NCBI GenBank assembly: GCA_004794785.1
Contig: SJOL01007534.1
Location: 96,204 to 160,203, forward strand
Direction of reading: 5' to 3'
Length of the DNA stretch: 64,000 bases
Source: Opisthorchis felineus
Lineage: Eukaryota > Platyhelminthes > Trematoda > Opisthorchiida > Opisthorchiidae
Every line of letters begins with the position of its first letter. Position 1 is the stretch's first letter. Positions 26,601-39,242 of this stretch are shown here, piece by piece. The position numbers and the translations under genes are program-made. The notes under the pieces were generated by a model. The model was not told the DNA's origin, did not search any database, and was given only the letters and a program-made list of their open reading frames with translations.

Positions 26601-29600
26601 ACTGTTTCTAGTACCCTCACATTATCCAGTTATGCCAACTCCTTTCAGGAAAGTGACCCGATTTAACTTGTCAGTGGTTTGAAAAAGAAGCATGTTCGAA
26701 CATGCAACACACTTGTGATGTGAAGTACTACGAAGAGACTACACAAAACAAAACAACCCATTAATTCTCTAGTTCCCAACATTTACGATTTTGCCGTTGT
26801 ACACATATCATGCACAAGGTCATTTTCGCTTTTGATTCGTCGGCGAGAACTTCAAATCATCCTCATAAGCGACATGCCCCAGTGCAACCATGAACCTTTG
26901 ATATGTTTTTCATGCTTCGTTTCCAGATCATGCACTGTCTACCTTGCGGAATCGTCCAGTGGAAGCCTACCTCAGCAAACAAGGCAAAGCAAGGCAATCA
27001 ATCAATTGGAACGCGGTTCCACGGGCAAGCCAGCTTATCCGATGTAGCCGAATCAATCCATCAGCCGGACAGGCAGCCGCTTTGTCGTCAAAAGCCACTC
27101 ACCGCATTTCCACCTTACTAATCCGAAGTTCCCATAATGCTTCGAAAGAGCCAACTGCAGAGGATGAGCAACCTTCTTCTGTAGTCGGTGCACAGTGACC
27201 AACATTCACAACCACAACACAACGCTTGATGCACTGCCACTCTGTAATTCCTGCCTTTCGCCGACAGGCTAATGTCACGTCAATCACAGATCTGCTTAAT
27301 TTTAAGGCGGTTCTGATGTGATGATCAGCTTTGGTGGTAAGATCTCTCAATCTTGTAATAAAACTTCATACTTTGAAGGTGCAAGGAGCCTACCAAAATC
27401 TATGGCAATGTTATTTAGACTGTCTAGGTATTCTGTATCTGGATGGAACCCGAACCTACAAACACAACATCTTTCGTATTATCCAGGTCTTTGAGGTAAT
27501 CCCCGGATAGAAGCCCCACGTCAGAAATAGAGGACAAAACAAGTAATGATGATCATATTCAGGCCTAAAATCTTTGTTGAAAACAGTGTATCAAACATCT
27601 GTTATTCCTCTGGCATTTTATTCGTCTTCCATGGAGGCACACTTAAACAAGCCGGAGGGAGACAGTTAGGACCGGGTGCTTTGTTTTGATTCCGCCTTCC
27701 TTAAGAATAGTTGCGCTAAATCACTCTCCAAAGCAGGCAATGGGACTTGGAATGGATCTTTGAGCTGTCTTCCTTTGTAATGGCTTCATTGGCCAGCGGA
27801 TTTCCCGGTTCGGTGTTGCGAACAATTTCCAGCCGCTGCCTTCTTTTCCATTTCTTAGGCTTTCCCTAACCACCGCTTCTCCCGGTCATTTGGAAGAGTC
27901 TTGCTGAAATGTGTCCGGAGAGATTGGACCGCCTTCCTTAATTGGATCAGGGACATGGATTGCCGTCAGATCCAACTTGATTTGTCACATGGCCCAGTTT
28001 TCGGACACATAGTGAAACGCCGAACTCATAGCGTCCCGAATTCCAAACTAGTCTCCATTTGGCCGGCCGGTTTGTTTCGCGTTCACAAATTGTTTAGTCA
28101 GATGCTGATGGTGGAACCCTTTGATGACCGAATCTTGTAGGAACAGTGAACACTATAGCAATGCATGGTCTTCTAAGCCGCTCATTGTCCATGTTTTAGC
28201 AACTACATATGGACACTTAAGTTTTCATCAGTCGGTCGTGCTGCAGCCGGACTGCTGACGCGCACGCACCTTCAGGATCCCATCAACCTATGCGAACACT
28301 TGATCATAAACGTACCCACAACCATTGCAACATTTAAAATAACCTGACACTACTTGTGGCTTTTTTTGTACGTGTCTGTTTCCAATAATATCAGACGACC
28401 ATGCTAGACAGTCACCTCGCCCACGTTTGTAGAATGCGTGTCCAATTATGCCGGTGAGTGTCGCGTCACAAGTTTCAACAGGGATGGACAAATGGCATTG
28501 GGATGTCCATCAATCGATAAGGGTAGAAACGGGCGCACATTGAGCTACTTAGGACCAAGTTACAGCAATTGGTCAAAGCCACAACGGAGAAAGTGTACAG
28601 CATGGCAAATGCGGTCGCTTTGGCGTAGTTACTCCCAAGATAATACTTGTTGGACCATGTGGTTTCTGTGACGAATCAAACCCGCGTGGGCATTGACGGA
28701 AAATGAAAACTTTGGTCGCGGGCCTATCCATAGCAATCCATCAGGGCTTAACTGACATCAACCTTTTGAACTACGCATACTCAGATCCAGGCCATACATC
28801 GAAGACAAGCATTCACAAATGTTGTCATTCTGGTAATGATTTGGTTAAATGTGTTGTGCGAATTACCAACTATTCGCACACTTCCAAGATTTTTTGCAAT
28901 AGCTAACATAATCGCTCAATATTCTCAGGTTTCTAATTTCTGATTGCGCCTCCTGTAACCTTGGACTTCGAATGGCGTGGAATGATACGGGTTAGTCGAA
29001 ACAAACAATGCTTTGTTTGTTTGAAACCCTTCTAAAGTAATATCATATTGCGATACTGAGAGGTTCTGAGGGTAAGGAATTGCATACGGTTATAACCGTT
29101 AATCAGCTCATAGTTCCCTAAATTCAAGAGTAGCGAACACCACATTATCACTCGACGCAGAGTGTCGGGAAGCCAGTTATCGTTCTGGCACGGATTAATG
29201 TCACCGACCAAAACGCTTGACAGTTGAACACAAGACAGATATGGCCACACAACTGACGTGCACAGTGACAAAATACCCGTCAACGCGTGTTTGTTGATAG
29301 TCCAGTCATTTGTCTCAGTATTTTTTTTTCAAAGAATGTCTGTTGTTTTTTTATACAGCTCGATAAACTCTCACTTGATTTGCATTTAATGAGCGTGTTT
29401 TTTTAAAGCAAACTACAGACGGTTTGTTCATTTAAAGCGAGCGCATCTGTAGGACGTTGTTCAACTTACGGGAACCACGCGTTATGAAAGGATAGTAGGA
29501 GAACATGGAACAGTCATGAAGTAAATCATTTGAAACAAGGTAAATGAAACAACCTTCTTTCACAATATAATCTTTTCAACTTAAGAGGTCTCAATGAGAT

Positions 29601-29731
29601 CGATACATCCAATAGAGCCCAGTTTACGGGAGATAACCACCTTGGGCTTACTCCCCAGTCGGCCCAATTTGCGACTTTCAGTAAAAATTACGTTAACAAA
29701 TGAAAAACCATTGGATTCAGACAAAACTTAC

Positions 29732-29960
29732 AATTCCCGAGTGTTCGATGGTAGGGTTTTCGGTAGTTCCGTTAGCCCTAAATGAGAGCAGTCAACGCTT
29801 AATCCATCGGAAATCAGTCCCAGTTCATCTGGTCTGTAGGCTGCATCCGGTCGTGCGTGTAGCAGCGGAGTTGATGTGATTTCCGTACACCGGCATCCAG
29901 ATGGACACTGAAGACGTTCTGGTGTGCACAAGGAATTGTCATCATCTGGTCCCGTTTGAG
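29732..29960 (-). CDS. slit: slit-like exon: LRR N-terminal cap (LRRNT), domain 3, with loop insertion
   Basis: A 229-bp exon, phase 1 to 2. It encodes the linker QTGPDDDNS, then LCTPERLQCPSGCRC, and ends SVDCSHLGLTELPKTLPSN. These are the LRRNT cysteines and the L-P-x-x-L-P signature. Between the CRC and VDC cysteines there is an unusually long loop of roughly 30 residues (TSTPLLHARPDAAYRPDELG is part of it), where other Slits have about 5. The acceptor is TCTCACTTACAG and the donor GTAAGT at 29731-29726. The next exon found is 19.6 kb downstream and joins in phase (REF-ILDGNQL). Confidence 0.88.
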
Positions 29961-32694
29961 CTGTAAGTGAGAAATTAACATCAATTTAGGAATACCATTT
30001 AGTCTTAGCCTGAAGCACATGATACAACTTGCGTAAACAGCTTAACGGCGAATATCCTCAATGACCATTTTCTGCGCTCAAAAGATTCCGTTTTTTTCAC
30101 TTGAGTTTTCCGGAATTGTGCAAACAAAATTATAAAGCACAGAACTGAAAGTGCACAATAGTTGGAGATCATCATAGCCCACATCCAGAAACCCCACGAA
30201 GCTCGGGACACTATTAGCCAGACTGCCAGACTGGGCGTGTGTAACTTTTCAGAATCCTCATATTCAAGAAGAGGAACACTTGTCATGTTAAAACCCTGCA
30301 ACCCTTCTGGGATTTCCCATTGAAGGCCAGTCCATCAAAGCTTCCCGGTCAGATGGGTTCGGGGACAGTTAAATCAAACCGTACTGTTTTACCTACTTTT
30401 GGGGTTCGTGTCGTTTCACCCACATTACTCTTAACTGGATAGCGATAAACTTAAACACATTGCTGAGTCTAGTTGGAGCTGTGTTCAAGCGCAGACCTGA
30501 TGACGGTGTTCTAATGCAGGTTGGGTTCAAGGTTATAGATCATTGAAGGGTCTTAATCAGAAATGAGGTCATGTGTCAAACCAAGGACTGTAAAATGGGG
30601 CAGGACTTTTATGAAGACCTTATGAGGATTCGAATTTATGCATAAGTGAGGCGTGTGCGGTAACTCAATGGTGTGTGTTGCGCAGCTTTTGCCACAAAGC
30701 AAACAAGATAAGCAAACTAACATGCACAACCCCGAAAAGAAATTTTTATGGATTCTTATCCTTGTGGATGCAAAATTGCACAACTGCAGAATAAGCAAAA
30801 TACGCATACAACAAAAAGTTAACTACATCGACAGGTGGTAAAATGTCTTATCGACGGAGTGCCTTTTATTGGGAGAGGCTGATAATATGAGCTATTTTCA
30901 ATGCCATGATGTACTTGGATGATTTTCACAGCTTTCATAAACATTCAGTAGAAACGTTCGTTTTATCTATTCTGGGGGCAAGGTGGCTCATTGGTTAGAG
31001 CGCGAACTTAGTGACCCGAAGGTCCGTGGTTCGAACCCGACCTCTGCATCTCGACTCCTCCTATCTAGGCTTGGGAAACCTGGAAGTATCTCAGCCCTCG
31101 TGCTTTCTTCGGGTGGCACGGCAGCTAGGCCTCGAAAGGGTGCTGCAGCTGAAAGATTTTCTTATTATTGTAGCTTTATATATTCAATGCTTGTGCAACT
31201 TCGTGGCTGAGTCACAACAGTACAAAGTAATTAACTTCTGTAGTGACCTTTAGCTCTGATCACACAGGTCACTGGTGACTACACCAATCAGGTAAACAAC
31301 AAAATTATCACGGTACTGTCGTACGATGAAACCCAAGAGATGAAATACTGCACTCAGGGAGAGAATGTGACAGACACGGATTGTAACCCCAGCGGGAAAT
31401 CAACCGCTTAGAACCGGAGGGGGGATATTGTCGCAATCGAACTTGACGTAACGAAGTTGGAACAAAGGACGCAGCAATGCACGGTCAGTCGTCGCCATTG
31501 CCTTTATTGTAATATTTTTGAGAAATTACACAAACTTTCTGTGGGACTAAAATCACTTCTTCCTTGTGACATACATTAGATGTACAGAATTCGTGGGGTA
31601 CCATTTTATACTGGCTCTTCCCACGATGAAACAGCCCCTCAAGGAATGGTTCTGGTATCATCCGACTGTGTTCACTCGTGAGAGGGTGTAGCACTTAACG
31701 ACGAAGACAATGACACTCATCAGTAAACGGATAAATATTGACTTACCTTTTGTCATATCATGTTCCAACTCTGTTTTACTTCATTCGCACTATTATATAT
31801 TGCAGCAAACGACAGTGTCCCGCACCTCACACTAAATTACGGGTTGGGCCAATTTCGATCAGCAAGAACGCCCTGTCAAATTTGTGTCCGTGGTTTTTAT
31901 TACGTCAACCACTTTCAAATATAGACGCTCACTAATTCCAAGTCAGTGGACTGGAGCGTTTCTCATGTGATGTTTCATATATGGAATTCAGTCAGCTATT
32001 CGGAGGGCCAGAACGTTTTCGAGGATGTTTTCTGCACATCGCCTGAAGTGAACTTAACTTCGCTACAGCAAAAAATGCGCATCTGGTGAACAGTATCTGT
32101 TTACTATCCTTAACGTAATTAGGAAGAGGTGGCAAGCCAAATCTCTTACGCAGTGACACACCCATTTATGTTTAACCGATGTGGCTTTAGCAGTGCCTCC
32201 AGTTTCGCAAACCCATGTCTGACGAACTGGTCATAACTGCCTTTCAAAAACGCAATGCCGGTGAAGTCATTGTACCTTATGGTGGGTAAGTGTAGACCAA
32301 GACATCCTATATAAAGCGGTCGCACAGCTATCTGTTGGCGTTTCCAGAAGTGTAGACTGTGTAATAAAAGTTCCGTGGATGTTGCATCTCCATCTAATTG
32401 ATGATACTTCACCAGATTGCAGAAACACAAATCACTGAAGATCACCGTGGCACAGACTGCTTGTAGAATGCATAAAAACTGCAGAGTTGTGTATACCTGC
32501 GACTTTGCAATGAATGAGGACGTCATGAAAGCCTCCACATAATTTTATTCTTTTTGTTCCGGTAAGCACTTAAGTATGTCAGAATTCCTCCATGTTAAAC
32601 TGGTTGTTGTTGACAAACTATGTTCCTATTTAAGTGTCATCATTTGAGTGCATATAGTTCCTGAGTTCATTCGTCTATAAAGTGTTTCACATAC
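29961..32694 (-). other. slit intron (2.7 kb)
   Basis: Lies between the D2 C-cap and the D3 N-cap. It carries the tRNA-like SINE at 31.0 kb. A 130-codon open frame at 32146-32538 has no recognisable domain. No other feature was seen. Confidence 0.55.
30975..31170 (+). mobile_element. tRNA-like SINE, family D
   Basis: A clear tRNA-derived head. It has an A box in GGTGGCTCATTGGTTAGAGC (30982-31001) and a B box GGTTCGAACCC (31028-31038). A non-tRNA body follows (TCGACTCCTCC, GGCTTGGG, CCTCGTGCTTTCTTCGGGTG, GCTGCAGCTGAAAGA), with a short TTATTATTG tail. The spacing of A and B boxes is right for Pol III. This body type is, to my memory, common in digenean genomes, which supports the taxonomic guess. 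Confidence 0.82.
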
Positions 32695-32861
32695 CGTCAC
32701 ATCGGAGCATCTTCGGCACCACCTCACGCACATGATGACCTTGAAGTGAGAGAGGTTCTGCGCACCTTGCCCACTGCGTACCGCCAGCCTCTTTTTCGAC
32801 GAGAATCGGTGGTAACCAAGCCAGGCGACAATCGCAGATCAGTGGATTATGCACCAAGTAC
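32695..32861 (-). CDS. slit: slit-like exon: LRR C-terminal cap (LRRCT), domain 2
   Basis: A 167-bp exon, phase 2 to 1. It starts YLVHNPLICDCRLAWL and carries the four LRRCT cysteines (CDC, WARC, MLRC). The motif SLQGHHVREV resembles cap sequences of Slit family members. The acceptor CTATGGTAG is the weakest in the gene; the donor is GTATGT at 32694-32689. The split codon at its end joins the 29.7-kb exon to read MLRCDAQTGPDDDNSLC, the short acidic linker expected between two Slit cassettes. This completes D2, the Robo-binding domain in known Slits. Confidence 0.9.
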
Positions 32862-33569
32862 CTACCATAGATAAAATGTAGACAAACAATGGAATTAGTT
32901 TGGGATATTTCACCAGAGTTTTGCTCATGCATGCTCCTTTAATTTATGAACCCACGGAGAGGAACAAGTATGTATCCTTTTGGGAGTCATATGTTGCTTG
33001 GTTGTGCCAAACAACTCGCATGTCCTACTGAAGGCAAACGGGATCCAGCATACGACTAATGGACGACTTTGAATCGTCATCACACCCTTATCTGTACATC
33101 TGTGTTGGTTGATGGAATACGCGGTCAAACAGGTTAGCTGTCGGATTAGACAAGAACAGTCATGATACGAACTCAAAGAGAGTCCTAGATTGACTAGGCG
33201 TTGAGAAGTTCCGAAAGGATTTCGGGATAGAACTGTCTTTTGTAAAGCTTCGCTCGTTCGTTGAATTCTTTACAAATCAGTCTAGTTTTGAACATTCATA
33301 TGAGTGTCCCTAACTATTTGCAAGCGTCAAAGTGCCTGACAAGCAATGTATTGGTGTGATACATGCCAAAGAGTACCATAAACGCATGGGGCTTATCAGA
33401 TCCTCCGTGAAAAGTTGAAGAATACAACTGACTGTTGACAGATGGACAGGGTTAAGAATTTTAGGAACAAAGTCCATCCACTCGGCTACCATTTATTCCA
33501 GTATTTAGTCGTTCGCACTTTTGGCGAAAAGATAAGCAAGAAGATGAAAAATTCGTTTGCAAAACTTAC
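32862..33569 (-). other. slit intron (0.7 kb)
   Basis: The shortest intron found. I searched it on the minus strand for an extra LRR exon and found none; the flanking exons join correctly without one. Confidence 0.6.
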
Positions 33570-33641
33570 AGATATTTTAGACGTCTAAGGTCTTCGAAGC
33601 TTCCTTTTGGAAAAGTTTGAATGCGGTTTTCTGATAAATGT
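33570..33641 (-). CDS. slit: slit-like exon: last leucine-rich repeat, domain 2
   Basis: A 72-bp exon, phase 2-2, encoding HLSENRIQTFPKGSF plus EDLRRLKYL. It is similar to the last Slit D2 repeat (LQTIAKGTF in vertebrates). The acceptor is CATACCTTCTAG and the donor is GTAAGT at 33569-33564. It splices to the LRRCT exon only 708 bp away, giving RLKYLYLVHNPLICDC. This is the standard transition from the final repeat into an LRRCT cap, so no further D2 repeat is needed between them. Confidence 0.9.
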
Positions 33642-36600
33642 CTAGAAGGTATGTAGGAATACATAGGAGGTTTTGAATTAGGGCTTTCAGGAAGTGTACT
33701 GATAGCCTGAGACACGTACGAAATTGATAAAAAATAGGGGTTATGCATTTGTTTAAGTTGAATGAAGGGGAGAACTCCAGTGAGAGGCTCTCAAACCCTG
33801 CTTACTAGGCCTACTGTGTCATTCGAAATACCGAAAATACCTGTTGTACTTTACCAGAATGTGCTTGAACTTTTATGGCAGTTCAACATTTACCAAATCT
33901 CCTTTCATCATCATCGTCATCTGGATAATATAATATGATGACGGGTGACTCCTTGACAATCTCACATAAGAAAAAACAATGCATACGTTCACAAATGGTA
34001 ATCCACTGGACAGAGTTGTGTCAGGAAACGTCTGAAGTTCAAAGGAACAAGCGTGTTGAGCGATATAGTCATCGGCAAAGCTCTCGTCTGGTATGTGGGA
34101 TGTCGGTAGTTCTATTTCATTCACAAGGATTTCCTTTTCGTTCGCACAGCAAGAACTTCGAACTTTGACGAAAAACACATTGAATCGGCTTCTTGGTGGA
34201 ACAACCAAAGGCCGGCCCCTACACACTATGCTATGTTTTGCAATCGGGTGAGATTCACCATACAACTCCTTGTTCAACACAACCGTCCTCGAAAGTGATA
34301 TTATGATCAGCTGTAGGTCACAAAAATGCGAACAAATGTCATTTGTTCCGGATTAACTTTGTAAATCCATATGAGTTTATCGTTCGAGCTTACTCCTGTT
34401 TAACTTCCTTTCAAATACGTCTGCTCATGGGTTGCTACAAGGTTAGAAATATGGTGGTTACAAATTAGCAAGCAGATTACCAAGCGGAAAACAAGGTGAC
34501 AATACCATTCCACCTGGCAATCAAATAACTCTACATTGCTCCAGTCCACACATCATCACAATACCACGTGGCAACCTCACCTTATTCAACAGGAAACCGA
34601 AAATGGAGACCTGAAGAACTTCTACAAGAAACACATAGAAAAAATGGACAACCTTATTCCGATAGGAGACAGCGGGACAATATTCGATTATGTTCACATT
34701 TCAATTAGCTGAAAACCAGAATTTCATAAGAACTCAGCTGGAAAGCAAGAGATATTCCCAAAATATCCAGTTGTTATGATAGACGTACGAACGGTTTAGA
34801 GGACAGTTCATGGGTCCGGAACTAAGCCTTCCCGGGAAGTATCTAGAAATATTCACGTTACACTTTAACCTCCCATTGGCCCTAGAAATGAATTTTACCC
34901 AACCAAGATTGGATAGAAATCTTATATTTGCTTTCGCAGCATAAAAGCCGTCGCGCGACCCTTTCAAGTCCCCGGAAGTATGCCACCGCCACTATGTCTC
35001 CTAACGGTATACTCGGGAGTGAACACGCATTTGCATGTGTTTGCTCAGTTCAAATTTGCGAGTACAACTCCTTCGGACATTCCAGTTTTCAAACTTCCGC
35101 TGAACCTGTTATAAGGGATTTCCAAAATGGACTAGTTTTAACACAAATATAGCTGTGTAAAACCTCCGAGATCTGTCTTCCCTAATTTTCGGCCGACTTG
35201 GGCGTCAAATGATGACATGTGCCACATGACGGTTCACGTGTTCACCCATGAAAATGCAGCTAATTCATGCTCTTTATCCTTTTTCCTTTGTTTAGATGAT
35301 GAAAAGCGACGAACTAACTTCGGAACACCTTGTAAAACCGTGCTGTCGTATTCATCATTCTCTGTTTTAGCGATCACAGTGCCACAAAGTCATGCCGTAG
35401 CGATAGCTCATTTGGCTCAGTGTAAAGCCACTTGGACTGGAAAAGTGACAATATAGTCATACAACGGGCACAAATCCACAATTGCATCAGTTAGGTAGAG
35501 GAAAGATCGAACTCGGTTCACAAGAAAATATCACATCAACCCATTTGTTTTTTGGACGAGGAAAAAATAATAATAAGAAAGCAACATTTCCCAAATCGTC
35601 ATATATATTGGAAGCAGTGCTCAGTTTTAAACTAAACGTCTGAATTCTGCATGCATAGCTGAACTCCCCATAGCAATGGGATGAATACAACTCTTGGCTG
35701 CTTCGAAAAGGTTTTTTATGTAAAAACCATAATTAGACTGTTTATCCATTTTTTTCAATAAAGCTAAGCTTTAGGCTAGGTGTAGTCATTAGAAATGGGT
35801 GGACTTTCCGTACGGAATTCGTTTCGGATTCGCAAATCTAAGTTACCTGATCGATCTGAATTGCTGTGTCGTAACGGATGAACAAAATTATCGTTAAACA
35901 ACCTCGCACAAAAAACAGGGGCAGCTGTTTTTCGTGACTAGAGTGCATTATTTCAAGCTCCGCTCCTACCAAGGTGGTCTTTCCGATATCATCAACCAAA
36001 GTCGGCCAATTTTTATTTCTTTTATAGAAAACATGGTGAGGTCATCGATCTGCCTTGGGAGATAAACACAACAAACCAATGAATTCCACTCAACCTATTA
36101 TCAACTTATTAGGATCCGGGAACGATGGGTCTGACAGTGAGTTGTCAAATATCAACCAAAAGCTCAGTCGCGTCACACATGATTGACACCAGCCACGTGA
36201 TCAATCCGAACGAGTCGTTTCACGTCCCCTAGCGAGCACCCAACAGACTGTCAGTATCGATCCAAGGGCGTCGTTCGATTACAGCCGAAGTCGCTGTCTG
36301 TCATGTAACACGAAGCGGTCGACTCAGTCGCTCAACGGCCCTCTAAACCATCTAGCAGCATCCAATCAGATGCGACTTGGGGTGCACTGACAACTAACCA
36401 CCAAGCCTTCTCAATTACTCACGAACAGCTAGGCTAAACTGCTGGAATGGGCCCAACAGCGAATCACTGACACCTTCTGCTACATGACTAAAATTCAGCA
36501 CCAAAAAAATTAACATTCGACCAAACATTCCTTTTTCAGACAGAATTAATCGGATTTTCACCGGCCATCTTGTAATCCATATCACACACCTCTGTCTGGT

Positions 36601-37629
36601 CTGTCCATTAGGACAGATCGAAAGACTTACACCAGTCGGTCATTTTGACAAGGATTAATTGGTTTTCAGTGTAAAAGATGAGACTGAAAAGATTGGTCAT
36701 TTTTCCATCAATATATCGACTCAGATAATACTGACCAAGGCCTACACTTTGGGACAGTGAAGGTCGACAAAACATTGACTGTATCAAAACATTTGTGAAT
36801 GACATATTTGTCAGGAATGCTGCATAATACTGAGAATGTCAGGGAATGAGATTACATCGGGAAACAGCGTGAGTAAGAATGATTCCAAGTGTCCGCAACT
36901 TTTCAACTGTGAAAAACGTTTCTTTGTGACAGATCGTAGGCGTATGTTTAGTAGAGACAGACTTTGTTCCTCCAGAATTAGAATCGGTCTCTAATGGTTC
37001 TAACTCCCCTGAATTTTGTAATCAAACTAAGCAGAAAAATAACAGTCCTTAGAAAGGATGGGAGGAAAGTTACCAACAGTGGTCCTGCCACATTTTGACA
37101 TATACTACGATGTTCCAGAAGGTAGGAGATTCTATCATTGCTTGAGGCCCATAAAATGGGCCTTCTTACAGATTACATGTAATTTCGTGAAAAGTGCTCT
37201 CCTTCTTTGGGTGTGAGACTAGCGGTGATTGGTCCGTTTATTGAAGCGCTCAATGAGAACTCAACTGCCTGACTGAGTACTCAAAGGTGCTGACCGTGAG
37301 AGATACCCTTTTTTCTTAAATGCAAAACGCAATGTGAAGTGAAGTCACTTAAAGGGGTACCTTTCAAATGATGTTTATTTTTTAAAATAACTAATAGAAG
37401 GATTACATTATCGTCAAAATAAGTAAGTCATAGGATTTATTATCCGTGGTTTCCTGTAAGAACATGCTCCAGGAGGCTACTATCCTGAAAGCACGAAATG
37501 CACATTTTCCAGGTTAAATTGAAGCATAGAGTAGAATTCCGTTGTGAAAACAGTCAAACCAAGATTGTTTGTTGAGTTTTGAGCAAGGTGACTTCCATTT
37601 GATCAAATATGTAGCAACCATAGCGAAAT

Positions 37630-37960
37630 ACATTCATTTGCGAAGAACTTTGGTTTTGCAGGAGACTCACCTGGAACCCAGCTGAATCTCGCGTTCATGA
37701 TGTTTTCAGTTGCTTGGAAATATCATAAACGAGGGATTCAGCTGAGTTCTAGGTGAGTCTACCGCAAAACCAAATTTGCTTGCAAATGAGTGTATTTCGC
37801 CAATTTCGTTCAATTTGGGCTCAAGTAGAACAGAAGTTTGACGGAAACTAGGGGACTGCGTCTACCTGATGAGCCTCAATAAGGGCAAAACCGGTCGTGG
37901 GCTGTCAGAGAATATTCAGCAACTTTATGAGTAGTGTATTACGTCGATACATGTAGCAAC
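37630..37960 (+). repeat. Family A element: 160-bp near-perfect hairpin plus core
   Basis: Left arm 37632-37709 and right arm 37712-37792 are inverted copies (TTTGGTTTTGC, GAGACTCACCTGGAACCCAG, CTGAATCTC and their complements) with almost no loop. The core follows in plus orientation, with CTGATGA at 37866, stem GCCU/GGGC and AAAAC, so the last core block carries one G-to-A change. In the 50.9-kb copy the core lies between the arms; here it lies outside a closed hairpin. Confidence 0.8.
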
Positions 37961-38756
37961 CTTTCTTCAGCAATCTCAAACCCTGAGGTCTTTATGTATT
38001 GGTTTTGACAGTTTTTTAGGTTTACGTTTGCAAGTTTCGTCAGAGTATATAGAGGATCAAATCAAAATGATCAAGGTATTGATATTATACGTATTAGTAC
38101 TAATGTAGATATTTTCATCAACACTATTCATCTGACAAAACTGTGGTAACTTTCTGTTTGAAGGATAACCGCACATGTCTTCATTAGGCTTTGTGCAGAG
38201 TTACCGTTCTTTTAGATTTATTCTAACAGTGATTTGAACATTCATTTTTGAGCATAAAAAAGGATTTCTTCGTCCAATAATGTTATTACAAACTTATTTC
38301 CAAAGTAATCTCTAGTGTGGGCCTAGAGTTTGGTATGTTAGCTATACTTTATGCACAAAATCTGTGTATGAGACCAAGGAGCCGTTTTTGCTGAAAGGGA
38401 CAAGTAGGCATAATTGTGATGCACGCATTGTTTTCCACTTGTCAAGCGAATACCGAGGACTGTGTCGTGTATTCGATGCAATATGTTACCTGCTATTCTG
38501 CCTACTGATCAATTCGAATTTTTCAAGATAAATATTTTTAGTTGATTGCCAAAAAATGAGGCTACTTACTAAACGTCTGATCACGTTACCGCAGACTCTC
38601 ATGTCGGTCTTTACCGTAGTCAAAAGAACAAAGTTGGACTAGGAAGATGGCAGTTGCACTTGGCGCACACATAATTCCAGAGGAGTGCAGGCAATACATG
38701 AAGCCATTTCCACCAAGCAAATGGTAGAACCATGTTTAAAAAGTCCTGCTGATTAT

Positions 38757-39140
38757 CTAAACAACGATTTGGTTTGCACAGTTTTCAGTCCATGGTCCAT
38801 GAAGGTTTTCTATGCACACTGGATGAGGAAAAATCCAAATTGGATATACTGAAGTTGTAGAAGGAGAACAATTTGTTACCATATCCCGAAATGCTTTCGA
38901 ATATATCTTCCACAGTTCGGCGGATGGAGCCAAAGAGCTAGGCAGTACAGTTCCATCACACATTTGAACGGTCCTCCTGCCCTGGCGCAATTATTCCGGT
39001 AAAAGCACTGGTCTCGATTTTCGCGCTACCTCACTGAAAAATCCCGAAAGACGGGTGAATCGATCGACAACCAGGACAGTTACTGGGTCGCTCTTCAAGG
39101 CGCTGGGCGGACCATTCACATCGGTCAGGCATGAACACGT
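38757..39140 (-). pseudogene. Ty3/gypsy-like integrase remnant
   Basis: On the minus strand, 39125-39045 encodes TDVNGPPSALK and then TVLVVVDRFTRLSGFF. This resembles the start of the retroviral-type integrase core in gypsy polyproteins (D-x-x-GP-L ... VVVDRFTR). It is followed by a stop and a 77-codon frame with no convincing match. It is one short block, so the family assignment is tentative. No LTR was identified. Confidence 0.42.
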
Positions 39141-39200
39141 TCACCTGCTCACACATGATAATTCAGCCGCGTGCGGTGTGCACTGGCGGAGTATCGGAAA

Positions 39201-39242
39201 CACGCTGATGAGCTCTAGCTAGAGCGAACCTTGAGTCCAGTG
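39201..39242 (+). ncRNA. hammerhead-like ribozyme sequence (candidate)
   Basis: Reads CACG (stem I), CTGATGA, stem II GCTCT with loop AGCT and AGAGC, GAAC, C-TTGA-G (minimal stem III), the TC of a GTC cleavage site, then CAGTG. CAGTG can pair with the starting CACG with one bulged A. This is the order of a type I hammerhead, with one core deviation: GAAC instead of GAAA. Stem II is a perfect 14-bp palindrome, so chance is possible. Confidence 0.35.

Noticed and set aside
27099..27180. LRR-like SAVGSFEALWELRI before GTAAGG, minus strand
   Set aside because: Lacks the L-x-x-N-x-L half of the repeat and would leave in phase 1.
32146..32538. 130-codon open frame, minus strand
   Set aside because: No domain recognised and no splice context that fits the slit reading frame.
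33873..34280. 135-codon open frame, minus strand
   Set aside because: No recognisable domain, no LRR pattern, and it lies within a slit intron. Length is within chance for this much sequence.
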